Origin: an uncultured Pseudomonadota bacterium
GTDB taxonomy: Bacteria; Pseudomonadota; Gammaproteobacteria; CAJXQU01
Direction: 5' to 3'
DNA: 64,000 bases
NCBI GenBank assembly: GCA_913058255.1
Contig: CAJXQU010000001.1
Span: 248,001 to 312,000, forward strand
Shown here: piece after piece, positions 29,435 to 39,700 of the stretch
Layout of the letters: the number at the start of each line of letters is the position of its first letter
How positions within the stretch are numbered: position 1 is the first letter of the stretch
Translations under genes and position numbers: made by a program
Notes under the pieces: generated by a model
Told to the model about the DNA's origin: nothing
What the model saw: the letters and a program-made list of their open reading frames with translations, nothing else
Database searches by the model: none

Positions 29435-31606
29435 ATGAACACTGAATTATCGCAAGAATTGCATACTATTAACGGTCGGCAGAAAGCTGAACATAGGAAA
29501 GCATCAAAATTGAAACGTCTAGCGGGAGCCTTTGTCTTGCTGCAAATGCTGGCAACACCTGCTGTATTTGCAGAGCCATCGTTAAAGAGTATGGGATATG
29601 TTTCCTTGCCGAGCGAACGTGTGCAAATTCGTATGGACTTCTCTGAAGCTTTGAAGAAAGACCCGCTTAGTTTTACGATTGATAACCCTTCAAGAATAGC
29701 ATTAGATTTTCCTGGTGTTGGAATGGCGCTCAAGGATAAGACGCAATCAATTGGTATTGGCGCAGCCCATAGTCTTACCGCAGTAGAGGCTAATGGCCGA
29801 ACTCGAGTGGTGCTCAATCTTGTGCAGATGGTTCCTTATGAACTAAAAGTAACGGGCAACACCGTTATTTTGACGCTAGACAGCGCGGGCTCAAAAGGTG
29901 TTCCAGTGCCAGTTCCTGCTGTTGGTAAAGCAGCTGATGCTGGTAATAAGTCTCAAGCATCGTCAAAAACAGTAGCGATGAAAGGACCGCATATTACTAA
30001 TGTTGATTTTCGTCGAGGTTCAAAAGGTGAAGGACGTGTCATCATTTCATTGTCTGACTCATCAATTAACCCAAATATTCGGGAAGAAGGTGGGAAGATT
30101 AAGATCGATTTTAAAGGTGCGACATTACCAAAAAATCTTGATCGAAAATTAGATGTACTTGATTTCGCAACACCGATTAAGGAAGTGGATACATTTTCTC
30201 ACGGAAGCGGCACAAGAATGGTCATTTCGCCGCAAGGTCATTATGAGCATATGGCTTATCAGTCAGATGACAAATTAACAATTGAAGTGAAGCCTGTAAC
30301 TAAAGCTGAAAAGGAAGAGTTAAAGAAAGCTAAGTTTGGGTATACGGGAGAGAAGCTTTCGCTTAACTTCCAAGATATTGAAGTACGGGCTGTCTTACAG
30401 TTAATCGCAGATTTCACAGGGCTCAACATGGTTGCAAGTGACACTGTCGGTGGCACTGTTACTTTACGTTTGAAAAATGTTCCTTGGGATCAAGCGTTGG
30501 ATATTATCTTGAAGGCTAAAGGGTTAGCCATGCGTAAAAATGGCAATGTCATCATGGTCGCCCCCTCTGAAGAAATTGCTGCTCGTGAAAAACTTGAACT
30601 AGAATCACAAATGCAGTTAGAAGAGCTTGCACCTTTGTACACAGAGTTTTTACAGGTTAATTATGCAAAAGCTGCAGACATAGCATCTTTGTTAAAAGAT
30701 GAATCGAATAACCTATTGTCAGAACGTGGCAACATTACTTTGGACGAAAGAACAAATACACTTTTGGTTCAAGATACAGCGCAAAAGCTAGAAGAAATGC
30801 GTAAAGTTATTGTCACTTTGGATATTCCCGTGCGCCAAGTTTTGATCGAATCACGGATAGTGATTGCGGATGAAGACTTTGCTAAAGATTTGGGTGTGCA
30901 GTTTGGTTTGAGTGTTAATTCTCTAGCTAGGGATAACAATCGCGGTATCGCTATCGGTGGTAAGCAATCAGGTGATGTTGCTGGAACCACAACGTCTTTC
31001 CATCAAGATGATGTCGAAGACTTTCTGGTTAACTTGCCTATTACTGCAGCAAATGCAGGCTCAATTGGTTTAGCGCTAGGTAAAATTGGTAGCCATTTAT
31101 TACAGCTTGAACTGTCAGCGCTGCAAACAGAAGGTCGTGGTGAAGTGGTTTCAAGCCCGAGGGTGATTACGGCTAATCAGAAAGAAGCTGTGATCGAGCA
31201 AGGTACAGAAATCCCTTACCGAGAATCAAGTTCAAGCGGTGCGGCTACGATATCTTTCAAGAAGGCTGTTTTAAGCTTGAGAGTGACACCGCAAATAACA
31301 CCGGATGATCGTATTATTATGGACCTTGCGGTGAATAAAGATTCTGTTGGCCAAGTTTTCCAAGGCATTCCAAGTATCGACACCAAGAAAGTTCAAACGC
31401 AAGTGCTTGTAGAAAATGGTGAAACGGTTGTCTTGGGTGGTGTTTTCGAACAAACGAAGAGAAATGATGTTGCCCGTATTCCTTTTTTCAGTGATATTCC
31501 ATACATGGGTTGGATGTTTAGAAATACCCATGCAGAGAATAGTAAGCAAGAATTGCTAATCTTCGTCACTCCAAAAATTCTACAAGATACTTTAACTGTG
31601 CGTTAA
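29435..31606 (+). CDS. pilQ: Type IV pilus secretin PilQ
   Basis: Outer-membrane secretin through which the type IV pilus passes, 723 aa. I choose the ATG at 29435, preceded by GAGGGA, rather than an open start at 29399. The N-terminus then has a long basic signal peptide with cleavage near AVFA-EP (residue 46). Two AMIN domains (about 50-140 and 180-290) probably bind peptidoglycan. A secretin/TonB N-domain and a NolW-like domain follow, then the secretin core with VLIESRIVIA, VVSSPRVITAN, IEQGTEIPY and the terminal ELLIFVTPKIL. Last gene of pilMNOPQ. Confidence 0.95.
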   Translation: MNTELSQELHTINGRQKAEHRKASKLKRLAGAFVLLQMLATPAVFAEPSLKSMGYVSLPSERVQIRMDFSEALKKDPLSFTIDNPSRIALDFPGVGMALKDKTQSIGIGAAHSLTAVEANGRTRVVLNLVQMVPYELKVTGNTVILTLDSAGSKGVPVPVPAVGKAADAGNKSQASSKTVAMKGPHITNVDFRRGSKGEGRVIISLSDSSINPNIREEGGKIKIDFKGATLPKNLDRKLDVLDFATPIKEVDTFSHGSGTRMVISPQGHYEHMAYQSDDKLTIEVKPVTKAEKEELKKAKFGYTGEKLSLNFQDIEVRAVLQLIADFTGLNMVASDTVGGTVTLRLKNVPWDQALDIILKAKGLAMRKNGNVIMVAPSEEIAAREKLELESQMQLEELAPLYTEFLQVNYAKAADIASLLKDESNNLLSERGNITLDERTNTLLVQDTAQKLEEMRKVIVTLDIPVRQVLIESRIVIADEDFAKDLGVQFGLSVNSLARDNNRGIAIGGKQSGDVAGTTTSFHQDDVEDFLVNLPITAANAGSIGLALGKIGSHLLQLELSALQTEGRGEVVSSPRVITANQKEAVIEQGTEIPYRESSSSGAATISFKKAVLSLRVTPQITPDDRIIMDLAVNKDSVGQVFQGIPSIDTKKVQTQVLVENGETVVLGGVFEQTKRNDVARIPFFSDIPYMGWMFRNTHAENSKQELLIFVTPKILQDTLTVR

Positions 31607-31627
31607 ATTTCTTTGAGAAAGTAACCG

Positions 31628-31661
31628 AGGGTGCTTACCGCAAGGTCTGCGCCCTTTTTTT
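31628..31661 (+). terminator. Intrinsic terminator after pilQ
   Basis: AGGGTGC pairs with GCGCCCT (one G-U pair) across a 14-nt loop and is followed by seven T residues. It lies 22 bp after pilQ. Confidence 0.75.
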
Positions 31662-31662
31662 G

Positions 31663-31697
31663 TTCTGTAATAATTCCAATTCGGGTGAATTACAGAA
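31663..31697. promoter_or_regulatory. Inverted repeat upstream of aroK
   Basis: TTCTGTAAT(AA)TTC faces GAATTACAGAA around a 10-nt loop: 11-bp arms with a short bulge, directly after the pilQ terminator and 56 bp before the aroK ATG. It is AT-rich and has no T-tract on the plus side. An operator or leader hairpin is possible. Confidence 0.4.
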
Positions 31698-31752
31698 TAA
31701 TAGATTAGAGATGTTATGATGACGCTATCATCAACAGATTTCTGAATTTTTC

Positions 31753-32292
31753 ATGCTTGAGAATAATAATCTCTTTCTTGTCGGCCCTATGGGATCGGGC
31801 AAAACAACGATCGGCCGACAGCTTGCTCGACGATTAAAAAAATCTTTTCTCGATAGTGATCACGAAATAGAAGAGCATACGGGAGCCAGTATTTCTCTGA
31901 TCTTCGATATCGAAGGTGAAAGCGGGTTTCGTGTTAGAGAGGTCTCTATCATCGATGAGTTGACTCAACAACAAGGTATCGTGCTTTCCACTGGGGGTGG
32001 AGTTATTCTTGCCGCTGAGAATCGAGCGCATCTCAAAGAGCGGGGCACTGTCATTTATCTCCATGCTTCTTTAAGAAAGCTTTTTTATCGAACGAGTAGA
32101 GATAAAAGCCGGCCCTTGTTACAGACCGATAATCCACGAGAAAAGCTGCGGGAGATAGTCGAAGAACGTGACCCATTATACCGTGAAACGGCCGATTTGA
32201 TTGTTGAAACGGAGAACCGTACAGTACACCAAGTTGTCAACTATATAATTCGTCAAGTTAAGAAAAATAATAATGAAAACCCTAACTGTTGA
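31753..32292 (+). CDS. aroK: Shikimate kinase
   Basis: Phosphorylates shikimate at the 3-position in aromatic amino acid synthesis. 179 aa with P-loop [17 protein letters not shown], the DSDHEIE metal/shikimate motif, STGGGVIL and the lid [11 protein letters not shown]. Its end overlaps the aroB start by 20 bp; aroK-aroB is a conserved gammaproteobacterial pair. Confidence 0.95.
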   Translation: MLENNNLFLVGPMGSGKTTIGRQLARRLKKSFLDSDHEIEEHTGASISLIFDIEGESGFRVREVSIIDELTQQQGIVLSTGGGVILAAENRAHLKERGTVIYLHASLRKLFYRTSRDKSRPLLQTDNPREKLREIVEERDPLYRETADLIVETENRTVHQVVNYIIRQVKKNNNENPNC

Positions 32293-33355
32293 GCTAGCAG
32301 AACGTTCATACCCGATCTACATCGGGCAAGAACTTCTAAGCCGCTCAGAACTTTATAACAAACATATTCGTGGTAAGCAGGTTCTAATCGTCACCAACAC
32401 AACGGTTGCCCCTCTATACCTCGAAACCGTTGAGGCAGCTTTAACCGATTACACTGTAGAACGTGTGATTTTGCCTGATGGCGAAGAGTACAAAACATTA
32501 CAAACACTCGATCTGATCATGACAGCCTTATTAGAAAAAAGACTAGATCGCAGCGTAACCTTGATTGCACTAGGTGGTGGAGTCATTGGTGATATGACGG
32601 GATTTGCGGCGGCGTGTTATCAACGGGGTGTGGATTTTATACAAATCCCAACGACATTGTTATCTCAAGTTGATTCCTCGGTGGGTGGTAAAACGGCAGT
32701 GAATCATCCTCTTGGAAAAAATATGATAGGCGCCTTTTATCAGCCCCGTTGCGTGATCGCGGATATTGATACGTTAAACACGCTAGACGATCAACAGCTC
32801 AGCGCGGGTCTGGCCGAAGTTATAAAGTATGGCATTTTGGGCAATAGAACCTTTTTCGAATGGCAAGAAGCACAAATGAAAAATTTGATCGGACGTGAGC
32901 CTGATGCTTTGAGTTATGCTATTGAGCGCTCCTGCCAAGATAAGGCTGATGTTGTCACTCAAGACGAACGTGAATCGGGTGTTCGAGCGCTATTAAATCT
33001 TGGGCATACATTTGGCCATGCAATTGAATCTGGTATGGGTTATGGCCAATGGTTGCATGGTGAAGCTGTTGCTGTGGGAATGGTGATGGCGATGGATTTA
33101 TCTGAGCGTTCCGGTTGGGTGACAAAAGAAGATACGCAACGTGTGATCACATTAATAGAGCAGGCGAACTTGCCGACAAAAGCTCCGGCTGAACTATCTG
33201 TCGAGAGAATGCTCGACCTAATGTCGGTCGATAAAAAGGCATCGCAGGGCATGATCCGGTTTGTGTTGGCTAAATCAATCGGTGAGACTGTTATGACTAG
33301 CAATTATGATAAGAACTTATTAGTTGAAACGTTAACAGCGTGTCGTCAGACATAA
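32273..33355 (+). CDS. aroB: 3-dehydroquinate synthase
   Basis: Second shikimate pathway enzyme, NAD- and metal-dependent. 360 aa. [42 protein letters not shown], and the metal ligands in [11 protein letters not shown] and [11 protein letters not shown] are visible. It overlaps aroK by 20 bp, which implies coupled translation. Confidence 0.96.
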   Translation: MKTLTVELAERSYPIYIGQELLSRSELYNKHIRGKQVLIVTNTTVAPLYLETVEAALTDYTVERVILPDGEEYKTLQTLDLIMTALLEKRLDRSVTLIALGGGVIGDMTGFAAACYQRGVDFIQIPTTLLSQVDSSVGGKTAVNHPLGKNMIGAFYQPRCVIADIDTLNTLDDQQLSAGLAEVIKYGILGNRTFFEWQEAQMKNLIGREPDALSYAIERSCQDKADVVTQDERESGVRALLNLGHTFGHAIESGMGYGQWLHGEAVAVGMVMAMDLSERSGWVTKEDTQRVITLIEQANLPTKAPAELSVERMLDLMSVDKKASQGMIRFVLAKSIGETVMTSNYDKNLLVETLTACRQT

Positions 33356-33370
33356 CCTTTATCATAAAAA

Positions 33371-34519
33371 ATGTATGTAAACCAACAAAGTCATCTCGCA
33401 GCCTACGCGGCAACCGATCAATCTTCTCGTGGTCGTTTATATTCGGAACCCGAGCCGGAGCACCGAAGTTGTTATCAGCGCGATCGGGACCGAATCATTC
33501 ATGCATCAGCCTTTCGTCGGCTTGAATATAAAACCCAAGTATTTGTTAATCACGAAGGAGATATGTTTCGAACTCGATTGACACATTCTCTAGAAGTGGC
33601 ACAAATTGCACGCACAATTGCACGGGCGTTGAAGCTGAACGAAGATCTTGCTGAGGCGATTAGTCTGGCTCATGATCTTGGCCACACACCATTCGGTCAT
33701 GCGGGACAAGACACGCTGAATACCTGCATGCAACCTTATGGGGGATTTGAGCATAACCTTCAATCGTTACGGATAGTCGATCAACTCGAAGAAAAGTATG
33801 CGGAATTTGATGGACTTAACCTGACTTACGAAACACGTGAAGGTATTCTGAAGCATTGCAAACAAAGTAAAGCCGAAGAGCTAGGTGAGCTTGGTCAGCG
33901 TTTTCTCAATGGTCAACAATCCAGCTTAGAAGCTCAAATGGTTAACATTGCTGACACTATCGCTTACAACAATCATGATGTTGATGATGGTTTACGATCA
34001 GGATTGATCACCGAAGAGCAACTTTGTGAAACGGCGCTATTTGAAGAGCATTTCACATATGTTCTAAAAGAGTGGCCCAAACTGGAAAGAAAAAGACAAG
34101 TGCACGAAACCATTCGACGCATGATCAACGAGTTAACCATTGATTTGGTCGCGACGAGTGCAAAGGCGATTAAGGCTGCAAACCCACAAACAATTAACGA
34201 TGTTCGGGAGCAGAGCGAACCTTTGATATTATTCAGCGAAAACTTTCGTGCAAAGAATCTGGAAATGAAACGTTTTTTGCGCGATCATCTCTATCAACAT
34301 TACAAGGTTCACCGTATGACTGTGAGGGCAGATCGTATCGTGAAAGGGTTATTCGAGGCTTTTATGGAAGATCCGCTTCTATTGCCTCACGAAAAAAATC
34401 AAAGAAAGCAATTACGTCTGGAAAACAAGCAACAGTTAGCACGCAGAGTTGCTGATTATGTCGCTGGTATGACCGATCGTTATGCGATCGGCGAGCATGA
34501 GCGAATATATTTTGGATAG
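33371..34519 (+). CDS. dgt: dGTPase-like HD-domain triphosphohydrolase
   Basis: 382 aa member of the deoxyguanosinetriphosphate triphosphohydrolase-like family. HD residues are in [10 protein letters not shown] and [34 protein letters not shown] near the N-terminus is characteristic. Members cleave deoxynucleoside triphosphates to nucleoside and triphosphate; exact specificity cannot be read from sequence. It is inserted between aroB (15 bp upstream) and damX (40 bp downstream). Confidence 0.92.
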   Translation: MYVNQQSHLAAYAATDQSSRGRLYSEPEPEHRSCYQRDRDRIIHASAFRRLEYKTQVFVNHEGDMFRTRLTHSLEVAQIARTIARALKLNEDLAEAISLAHDLGHTPFGHAGQDTLNTCMQPYGGFEHNLQSLRIVDQLEEKYAEFDGLNLTYETREGILKHCKQSKAEELGELGQRFLNGQQSSLEAQMVNIADTIAYNNHDVDDGLRSGLITEEQLCETALFEEHFTYVLKEWPKLERKRQVHETIRRMINELTIDLVATSAKAIKAANPQTINDVREQSEPLILFSENFRAKNLEMKRFLRDHLYQHYKVHRMTVRADRIVKGLFEAFMEDPLLLPHEKNQRKQLRLENKQQLARRVADYVAGMTDRYAIGEHERIYFG

Positions 34520-34559
34520 AGCTGTAAATTGGGACCAGATAACAAAGAGGATTAGGAAC

Positions 34560-36542
34560 ATGGATGAGAGGGACAAAGAGATGATGTCACAACAGAGTAA
34601 TGATTTTCTAGCGCGTGTGGGGCTTGATTCTGACCCTTTTCCGGTTGAGGCTGATCCATCTTTTTATTACGAAAATCCAGATTTAATGCAGCGTTTGGAT
34701 ATGATCCAGCACTTGATCGGCTTTTCTAATCAAATGATCTTTGTCACGGGTGATGAAGGTGTTGGTAAAACATCAATGCTTGATCGGCTGGAGTATTATG
34801 CGCCAGATCATTGGCGTATATGTCGTATTCAAGCGAACCCCATGTTAAATACGCCTGTTTTGTTGAGGCAGCTCACCAGTGGTTTTGATATCGAGATTAG
34901 TACAGAAACTGATGACATGTTTCAAATCTATTCAGATGCACTGCAATCTCACATTGAGACTTTAGAACGGGCAATGTTAACGCCGGTTGTCTTGATCGAT
35001 AATGCACATGAACTACCGATAGATGCATTCACGATGTTGTTCGGCTTTATGCAACAAGAAGGGGGCCATTCTCGAATGAAAATGGCTTTATTTTGTGAGC
35101 CACAAATTACGCCAATGCTCGAGTCACCTCAACTCAAAACGCTAGCACATAATTTAACGCATCAGTTAGAAATCCCTGCTTTCGATCAGAAACAAACAGG
35201 CGAGTATTTGGAACAACGTCTTCATCATGCGGGCTTGAGTGGAGATTTTCCATTTTCTCCAGAAGCCATTCTAAAAATTCATAAAGAGTCGGATGGTGTT
35301 GCTGGAAAAATTCATACTCTAGCTCAACAATTACTTCTAAATGAAGATGCTAAATTTGCTCCTGATAGTGAGATGGGTGCGGATACCGAATTCATTGATG
35401 ATTCTGAAAGCGTGCCTGTTGTCGATGAGATTTTAGAGTTTGATACTGAAGAGGATGAAACTAGCCTTCTTACTACTGCAGCCAATCCAAAAGCTGAAAA
35501 AAATAAACCAATGGGTCGTAAATTTCATAGCTGGCAGATTGGAGCTGTCGCCGCAGTGCTAGCATTGCTAACGGGGGTGTTATGGATCACCAGCCAATTT
35601 AAAAACGAACCCGAATCATCCATTGCAGAAGAAATTCCTCTCGATATTTCTCAAGGGGCTAATGATTTAGCACAAGGTAGTTCAGAACAAGAAATAAGCC
35701 AGCATGATACAAACCTTTTTGAAGAGTCAGTCAGCACTGACGATCTCGACGTAGAAGAACCAGAATTTGATCTAACAGTGCTTGACCCAAATATCGATAA
35801 AGGAATAGCTCCCGTAGAAGAGAACAACCTTGAAAATCAGGTCGCAGAGGAAGTGGCCGCTATCGAAGAAGTGGTTGAGCCATTGACGACGATAGAAGCT
35901 GGGGAAGAAAATACGGATCCTTTGGATGATTTTGTTCAAGCGATAGAAAACGATCAGCATGAGCATGAGGGAGGAGAAGGAGACCATGAACATACTGAGG
36001 TCACCGTCAAGTTTGATGAAAGCGGTAAAGCTCAAATAGTTGAAGTTGAACAGCAAGAAGTGGTTGTTGCAGAGCTTGTTGAGCCGAAAAAAGTAGAGCA
36101 AACCATCGAAGAACCTGCCTCTGTTGAGCAAGTGGCGAAAGCTATTATAGAGCCAGTACCTATAGCAGAGCCTGTTAAGCAGGATGTATCAACTCCGAAA
36201 CCAGCCGTGAAAACAACGAACAATGAGCCTTCTATTGCGGGAGTTAAGGGCGAAGCATGGTTGAGAATACAAAAAGATTCTGAGGTCTTGCTACAAATCT
36301 TGGGTACACATGATCAACAAGCACTGGCTAAAATTTTGACACAAAACACGATGGGTAATGATGTTGCTTGGTTTACAACAGTTCATGTTGGAGAGCCTTG
36401 GTATGTTTTGGTCAAAGGGCCTTATAAAAATAGAGCAATTGCGACGACATCGATCGCTTCATTGCCTGAGGCTATCAAGAAGAGAAAGCCTTGGCCGCGA
36501 ACGGTAGCAAGTGTTAAAAAAGCCATGGATGAAGCGCAGTAA
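34560..36542 (+). CDS. damX: DamX-type protein: AAA ATPase fold, membrane anchor, SPOR domain
   Basis: About 660 aa from the ATG at 34560 (GAGG upstream); the frame is open earlier but would overlap dgt. An N-terminal ExeA-like AAA domain (about 20-265) has Walker A GDEGVGKT (64-71). Its Walker B reads VVLIDNAH, where the catalytic Glu is Asn, so ATP hydrolysis may be lost. One membrane segment lies at about 324-346. A long acidic periplasmic linker follows, with a His/Glu-rich patch (DQHEHEGGEGDHEH), then a C-terminal SPOR domain (about 560-650). DamX binds septal peptidoglycan and acts in cell division. The aroK-aroB-damX neighbourhood is classical, here interrupted by dgt. Confidence 0.9.
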   Translation: MDERDKEMMSQQSNDFLARVGLDSDPFPVEADPSFYYENPDLMQRLDMIQHLIGFSNQMIFVTGDEGVGKTSMLDRLEYYAPDHWRICRIQANPMLNTPVLLRQLTSGFDIEISTETDDMFQIYSDALQSHIETLERAMLTPVVLIDNAHELPIDAFTMLFGFMQQEGGHSRMKMALFCEPQITPMLESPQLKTLAHNLTHQLEIPAFDQKQTGEYLEQRLHHAGLSGDFPFSPEAILKIHKESDGVAGKIHTLAQQLLLNEDAKFAPDSEMGADTEFIDDSESVPVVDEILEFDTEEDETSLLTTAANPKAEKNKPMGRKFHSWQIGAVAAVLALLTGVLWITSQFKNEPESSIAEEIPLDISQGANDLAQGSSEQEISQHDTNLFEESVSTDDLDVEEPEFDLTVLDPNIDKGIAPVEENNLENQVAEEVAAIEEVVEPLTTIEAGEENTDPLDDFVQAIENDQHEHEGGEGDHEHTEVTVKFDESGKAQIVEVEQQEVVVAELVEPKKVEQTIEEPASVEQVAKAIIEPVPIAEPVKQDVSTPKPAVKTTNNEPSIAGVKGEAWLRIQKDSEVLLQILGTHDQQALAKILTQNTMGNDVAWFTTVHVGEPWYVLVKGPYKNRAIATTSIASLPEAIKKRKPWPRTVASVKKAMDEAQ

Positions 36543-36569
36543 ATACTTTATAACCCCATTGTAAAGTAT
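36543..36569. terminator. AT-rich hairpin after damX
   Basis: 8-bp arms ATACTTTA / TAAAGTAT with an 11-nt loop start immediately after the damX stop. With the hairpin at 36594 it is probably part of the end of the aroK-aroB-dgt-damX unit; there is no T-tract. Confidence 0.35.
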
Positions 36570-36593
36570 CGACCTAAAATAATTCTTTCAGAT

Positions 36594-36618
36594 CGGCAGC
36601 CTAGCCTCTAGGCTGCCG
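36594..36618. terminator. Perfect 11-bp hairpin between damX and gltB
   Basis: CGGCAGCCTAG / CTAGGCTGCCG around a 3-nt loop, a very stable stem. It has no T-tract on either side, so it may end transcription in a factor-assisted way or protect a 3' end. Confidence 0.5.
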
Positions 36619-36675
36619 ACTAGATTAATCAAGAGGTTTAGGCAGTTGATAATCATTCTTGATTTGTTTCAAATC

Positions 36676-36704
36676 GTGACATTTTAGCGGCTCACCGCTA
36701 TACT
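36676..36704 (+). promoter_or_regulatory. Sigma-70-type promoter for gltBD with a spacer palindrome
   Basis: GTGACA and TATACT are separated by exactly 17 bp, 45 bp before the gltB ATG. The spacer and -10 edge contain the inverted repeat TAGCGG-CTCA-CCGCTA (36685-36700), which could be an operator that blocks or modulates this promoter. Confidence 0.6.
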
Positions 36705-36748
36705 TCTCTGCCTTTTGCCTTCAACTGGACGAACGGAAAGACAGTTTC

Positions 36749-39700
36749 ATGACATCAAAAACACAAGCACCTACATCCGGCCTATACCGCCCGGAATTTG
36801 AAAAAGATAACTGCGGATTTGGCCTAATCGCTCATATGGACGGCTTGCCAAGCTCTGGATTGGTAAATACTGCCGTTATTGCCCTTTGCCGTTTAACGCA
36901 TCGTGGGGCAGTTTCCGCCGATGGAAAATCAGGCGATGGCTGTGGTTTATTAATGAAGAAGCCGGATGCTTTTTTGCAAGTTATCGCTCAAGAAAAAGGC
37001 ATCAATCTCGCAGCAATTTATGCTGTTGGTATGGTTTTCCTTAGCCGGGATCAAGACCTTGCGAAAACAACAAGAGCGACCCTCGAAACGGAGCTAGAAA
37101 AAGAAGGCGTTGATGTTCTTGGCTGGCGAGAAGTGCCTGTAAACCCTGATGCCTGCGGTGAAGATGCTGCTATATCTCGACCACTGATAGAACAAATTTT
37201 TGTCAATGCACCCGAAGGTATGTCGGAAGAAGCGTTTAATCGACATCTGTTTGTCGCTCGACGCCGTACAGAGAATACGATTGAAGAAAATGATCCTGTT
37301 TTCTATATCCCGAGCCTTTCTTCTCACGTCATTTCCTATAAAGGTCTAGTAATGCCTGCTCATTTGGGTGAGTTTTATTTGGATTTGACTCATGAGAAAA
37401 TGGCGACGTCGTTGTGTGTGTTCCACCAACGCTTCTCAACGAACACATGGCCTCAATGGCGACTAGCGCAACCTTTCCGTTACCTTGCTCACAATGGTGA
37501 AATCAATACAATCCGTGGTAATCGTAACTGGGCATTAGCTCGCGGCGGCAATATCAAGTCAGATCTGCTTCCCAACATGGATGACATTCGTCCTATTGTT
37601 TCACAATCAGGTTCAGATTCATCTTCATTAGATAATATGTTAGAAGTGCTTATTTCTGGTGGAATGGATATCTTTGAAGCGATGCGTATGTTGGTTCCTC
37701 CTGCATGGCAAAATATGGAGTTCATGGATCCTGATCTACGTGCGTTGTATCAATATAACGCGATGCGCATGGAGCCGTGGGATGGGCCGGCAGGTATCGT
37801 TCTGACTGATGGTCGTCATGCGGCATGTTTGTTAGACCGTAACGGTTTGCGTCCAGCACGATATGTGATCACAAAAGACCGACATATTACTTTGGCTTCA
37901 GAAATCGGCGTTTATGAGTATGAACCTGCCGATGTTGTCCAAAAAGGGCGTCTTGGTCCTGGTCAAATGTTGGCTGTTGATACGCTGACAGGTGAAATGA
38001 TTCTGCCTGAAGAAGTTGATGATATGCTTAAAAATCGTCAACCTTACAAAAAGTGGATCAACGAGAACACATGCACGCTTGAAGCTGCATATACACATGA
38101 ACAACTGACAGACAGCCCGTTGGAAAAAGATCAAATTGATACCTATTTGAAACTTTTTCAAGTGACCTATGAAGAGCGTGACCAAATTATTCGTGTTTTA
38201 GCTGAAGCAGGTCAGGAAGCAATAGGTTCAATGGGAGATGACACGCCGTTACCGGTTCTTTCATCACACGTTCGGTCGGTCTACGATAATTTCCGACAAC
38301 AGTTTGCTCAGGTAACAAATCCACCGATAGATCCGTTACGTGAAAATATTGTTATGTCGCTGAATACGTATTTGGGGCCAGAGAAAAACTTATTCGCGGA
38401 TACCCCTGAACATGCACACCGATTGTTATTAAATTCGCCCGTTATTGGTAGTGGCAAGTTCCACAGCCTGATGGAAGAGTATGCGGAAGAATATCCACAT
38501 GAACGTTTGGATCTTAATTACTCTGCAGAAACAGACATACAGACTGCGATCAATTCATTGTGTGATAAAGCTGTAGAAGCAGTTCAAAACGGTAATATCT
38601 TATTGGTTCTGTCTGATCGAGAAATTTCTTCTGATCAACTACCCATTCACGCGGCTCTTGCAACAGGTGCAGTACATCATCGTTTGATCAAAGAAGGTAT
38701 TCGTTGCAAGGCTAATATTATTGTTGAAACAGCAACCGCTCGAGATCCTCATCATTTTGCAGTATTGATCGGTTATGGAGCGAGTGCGATTTATCCATTC
38801 TTAGCTTATCAAACTATCAATGACATGGTGCGCCGTGGTGAAATCAAGAGTACTGATACTAATAAATTAGCAAAATCTTATCGGAAGGGTATTCAAAAAG
38901 GGCTGTTCAAGATCCTTTCTAAAATGGGCATTTCGACGGTCACCAGTTATCGTGGTGCGCAATTATTTGAAATAGTCGGCCTGAATGATGATGTTGTTGA
39001 GCTATGTTTTCGAGGAACCGTTAGTCGAATCCAAGGCATGGGCTTTGATGATATTGAAATAGATCAACAATTGTTGGCTAAAGATGCATGGAGTCCGCGA
39101 AAAACAATCCGCCAAGGTGGTCTACTGAAATTCATCCATGGTGGCGAGTATCATGCCTATAACCCTGATGTCGTTCAAAAATTACAAGCGGCAGTAGAAA
39201 GTGGTGATTACGAAACCTATAAAGATTATGCTGACTCAGTCAATAATCGGCCAGCAACAGCTTTTCGTGATCTAATGAAGCTGACAGATAAGACAGAGCC
39301 CATCAATATTGACGATGTCGAAAGCATTGAAGATATTTTGCAAAAATTTGATTCAGCTGGAATGTCGCTTGGAGCCTTGTCTCCAGAAGCTCATGAATCA
39401 TTGGCTACGGCGATGAACCGTCTTGGTGGCCGTTCAAATTCTGGTGAAGGTGGTGAAGATCCTATTCGCTACAATTCAGATAAGGTTTCAAAAATTAAAC
39501 AGATAGCATCTGGCCGCTTTGGTGTTACACCTCATTACTTGGTGAATGCTGAAGTCTTACAGATCAAGGTAGCACAAGGTGCAAAACCTGGTGAAGGTGG
39601 TCAGCTACCGGGCGACAAGGTTAATTCCATGATCGCAACGTTACGTTATTCCAAACCGGGTGTAGCATTAATTTCACCGCCGCCACATCATGACATTTAC

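Noticed and set aside
29392-29817. Minus-strand open frame over the pilP-pilQ junction
   Set aside because: It is antisense to pilQ, which has a complete domain structure; no ribosome site or family pattern supports it.
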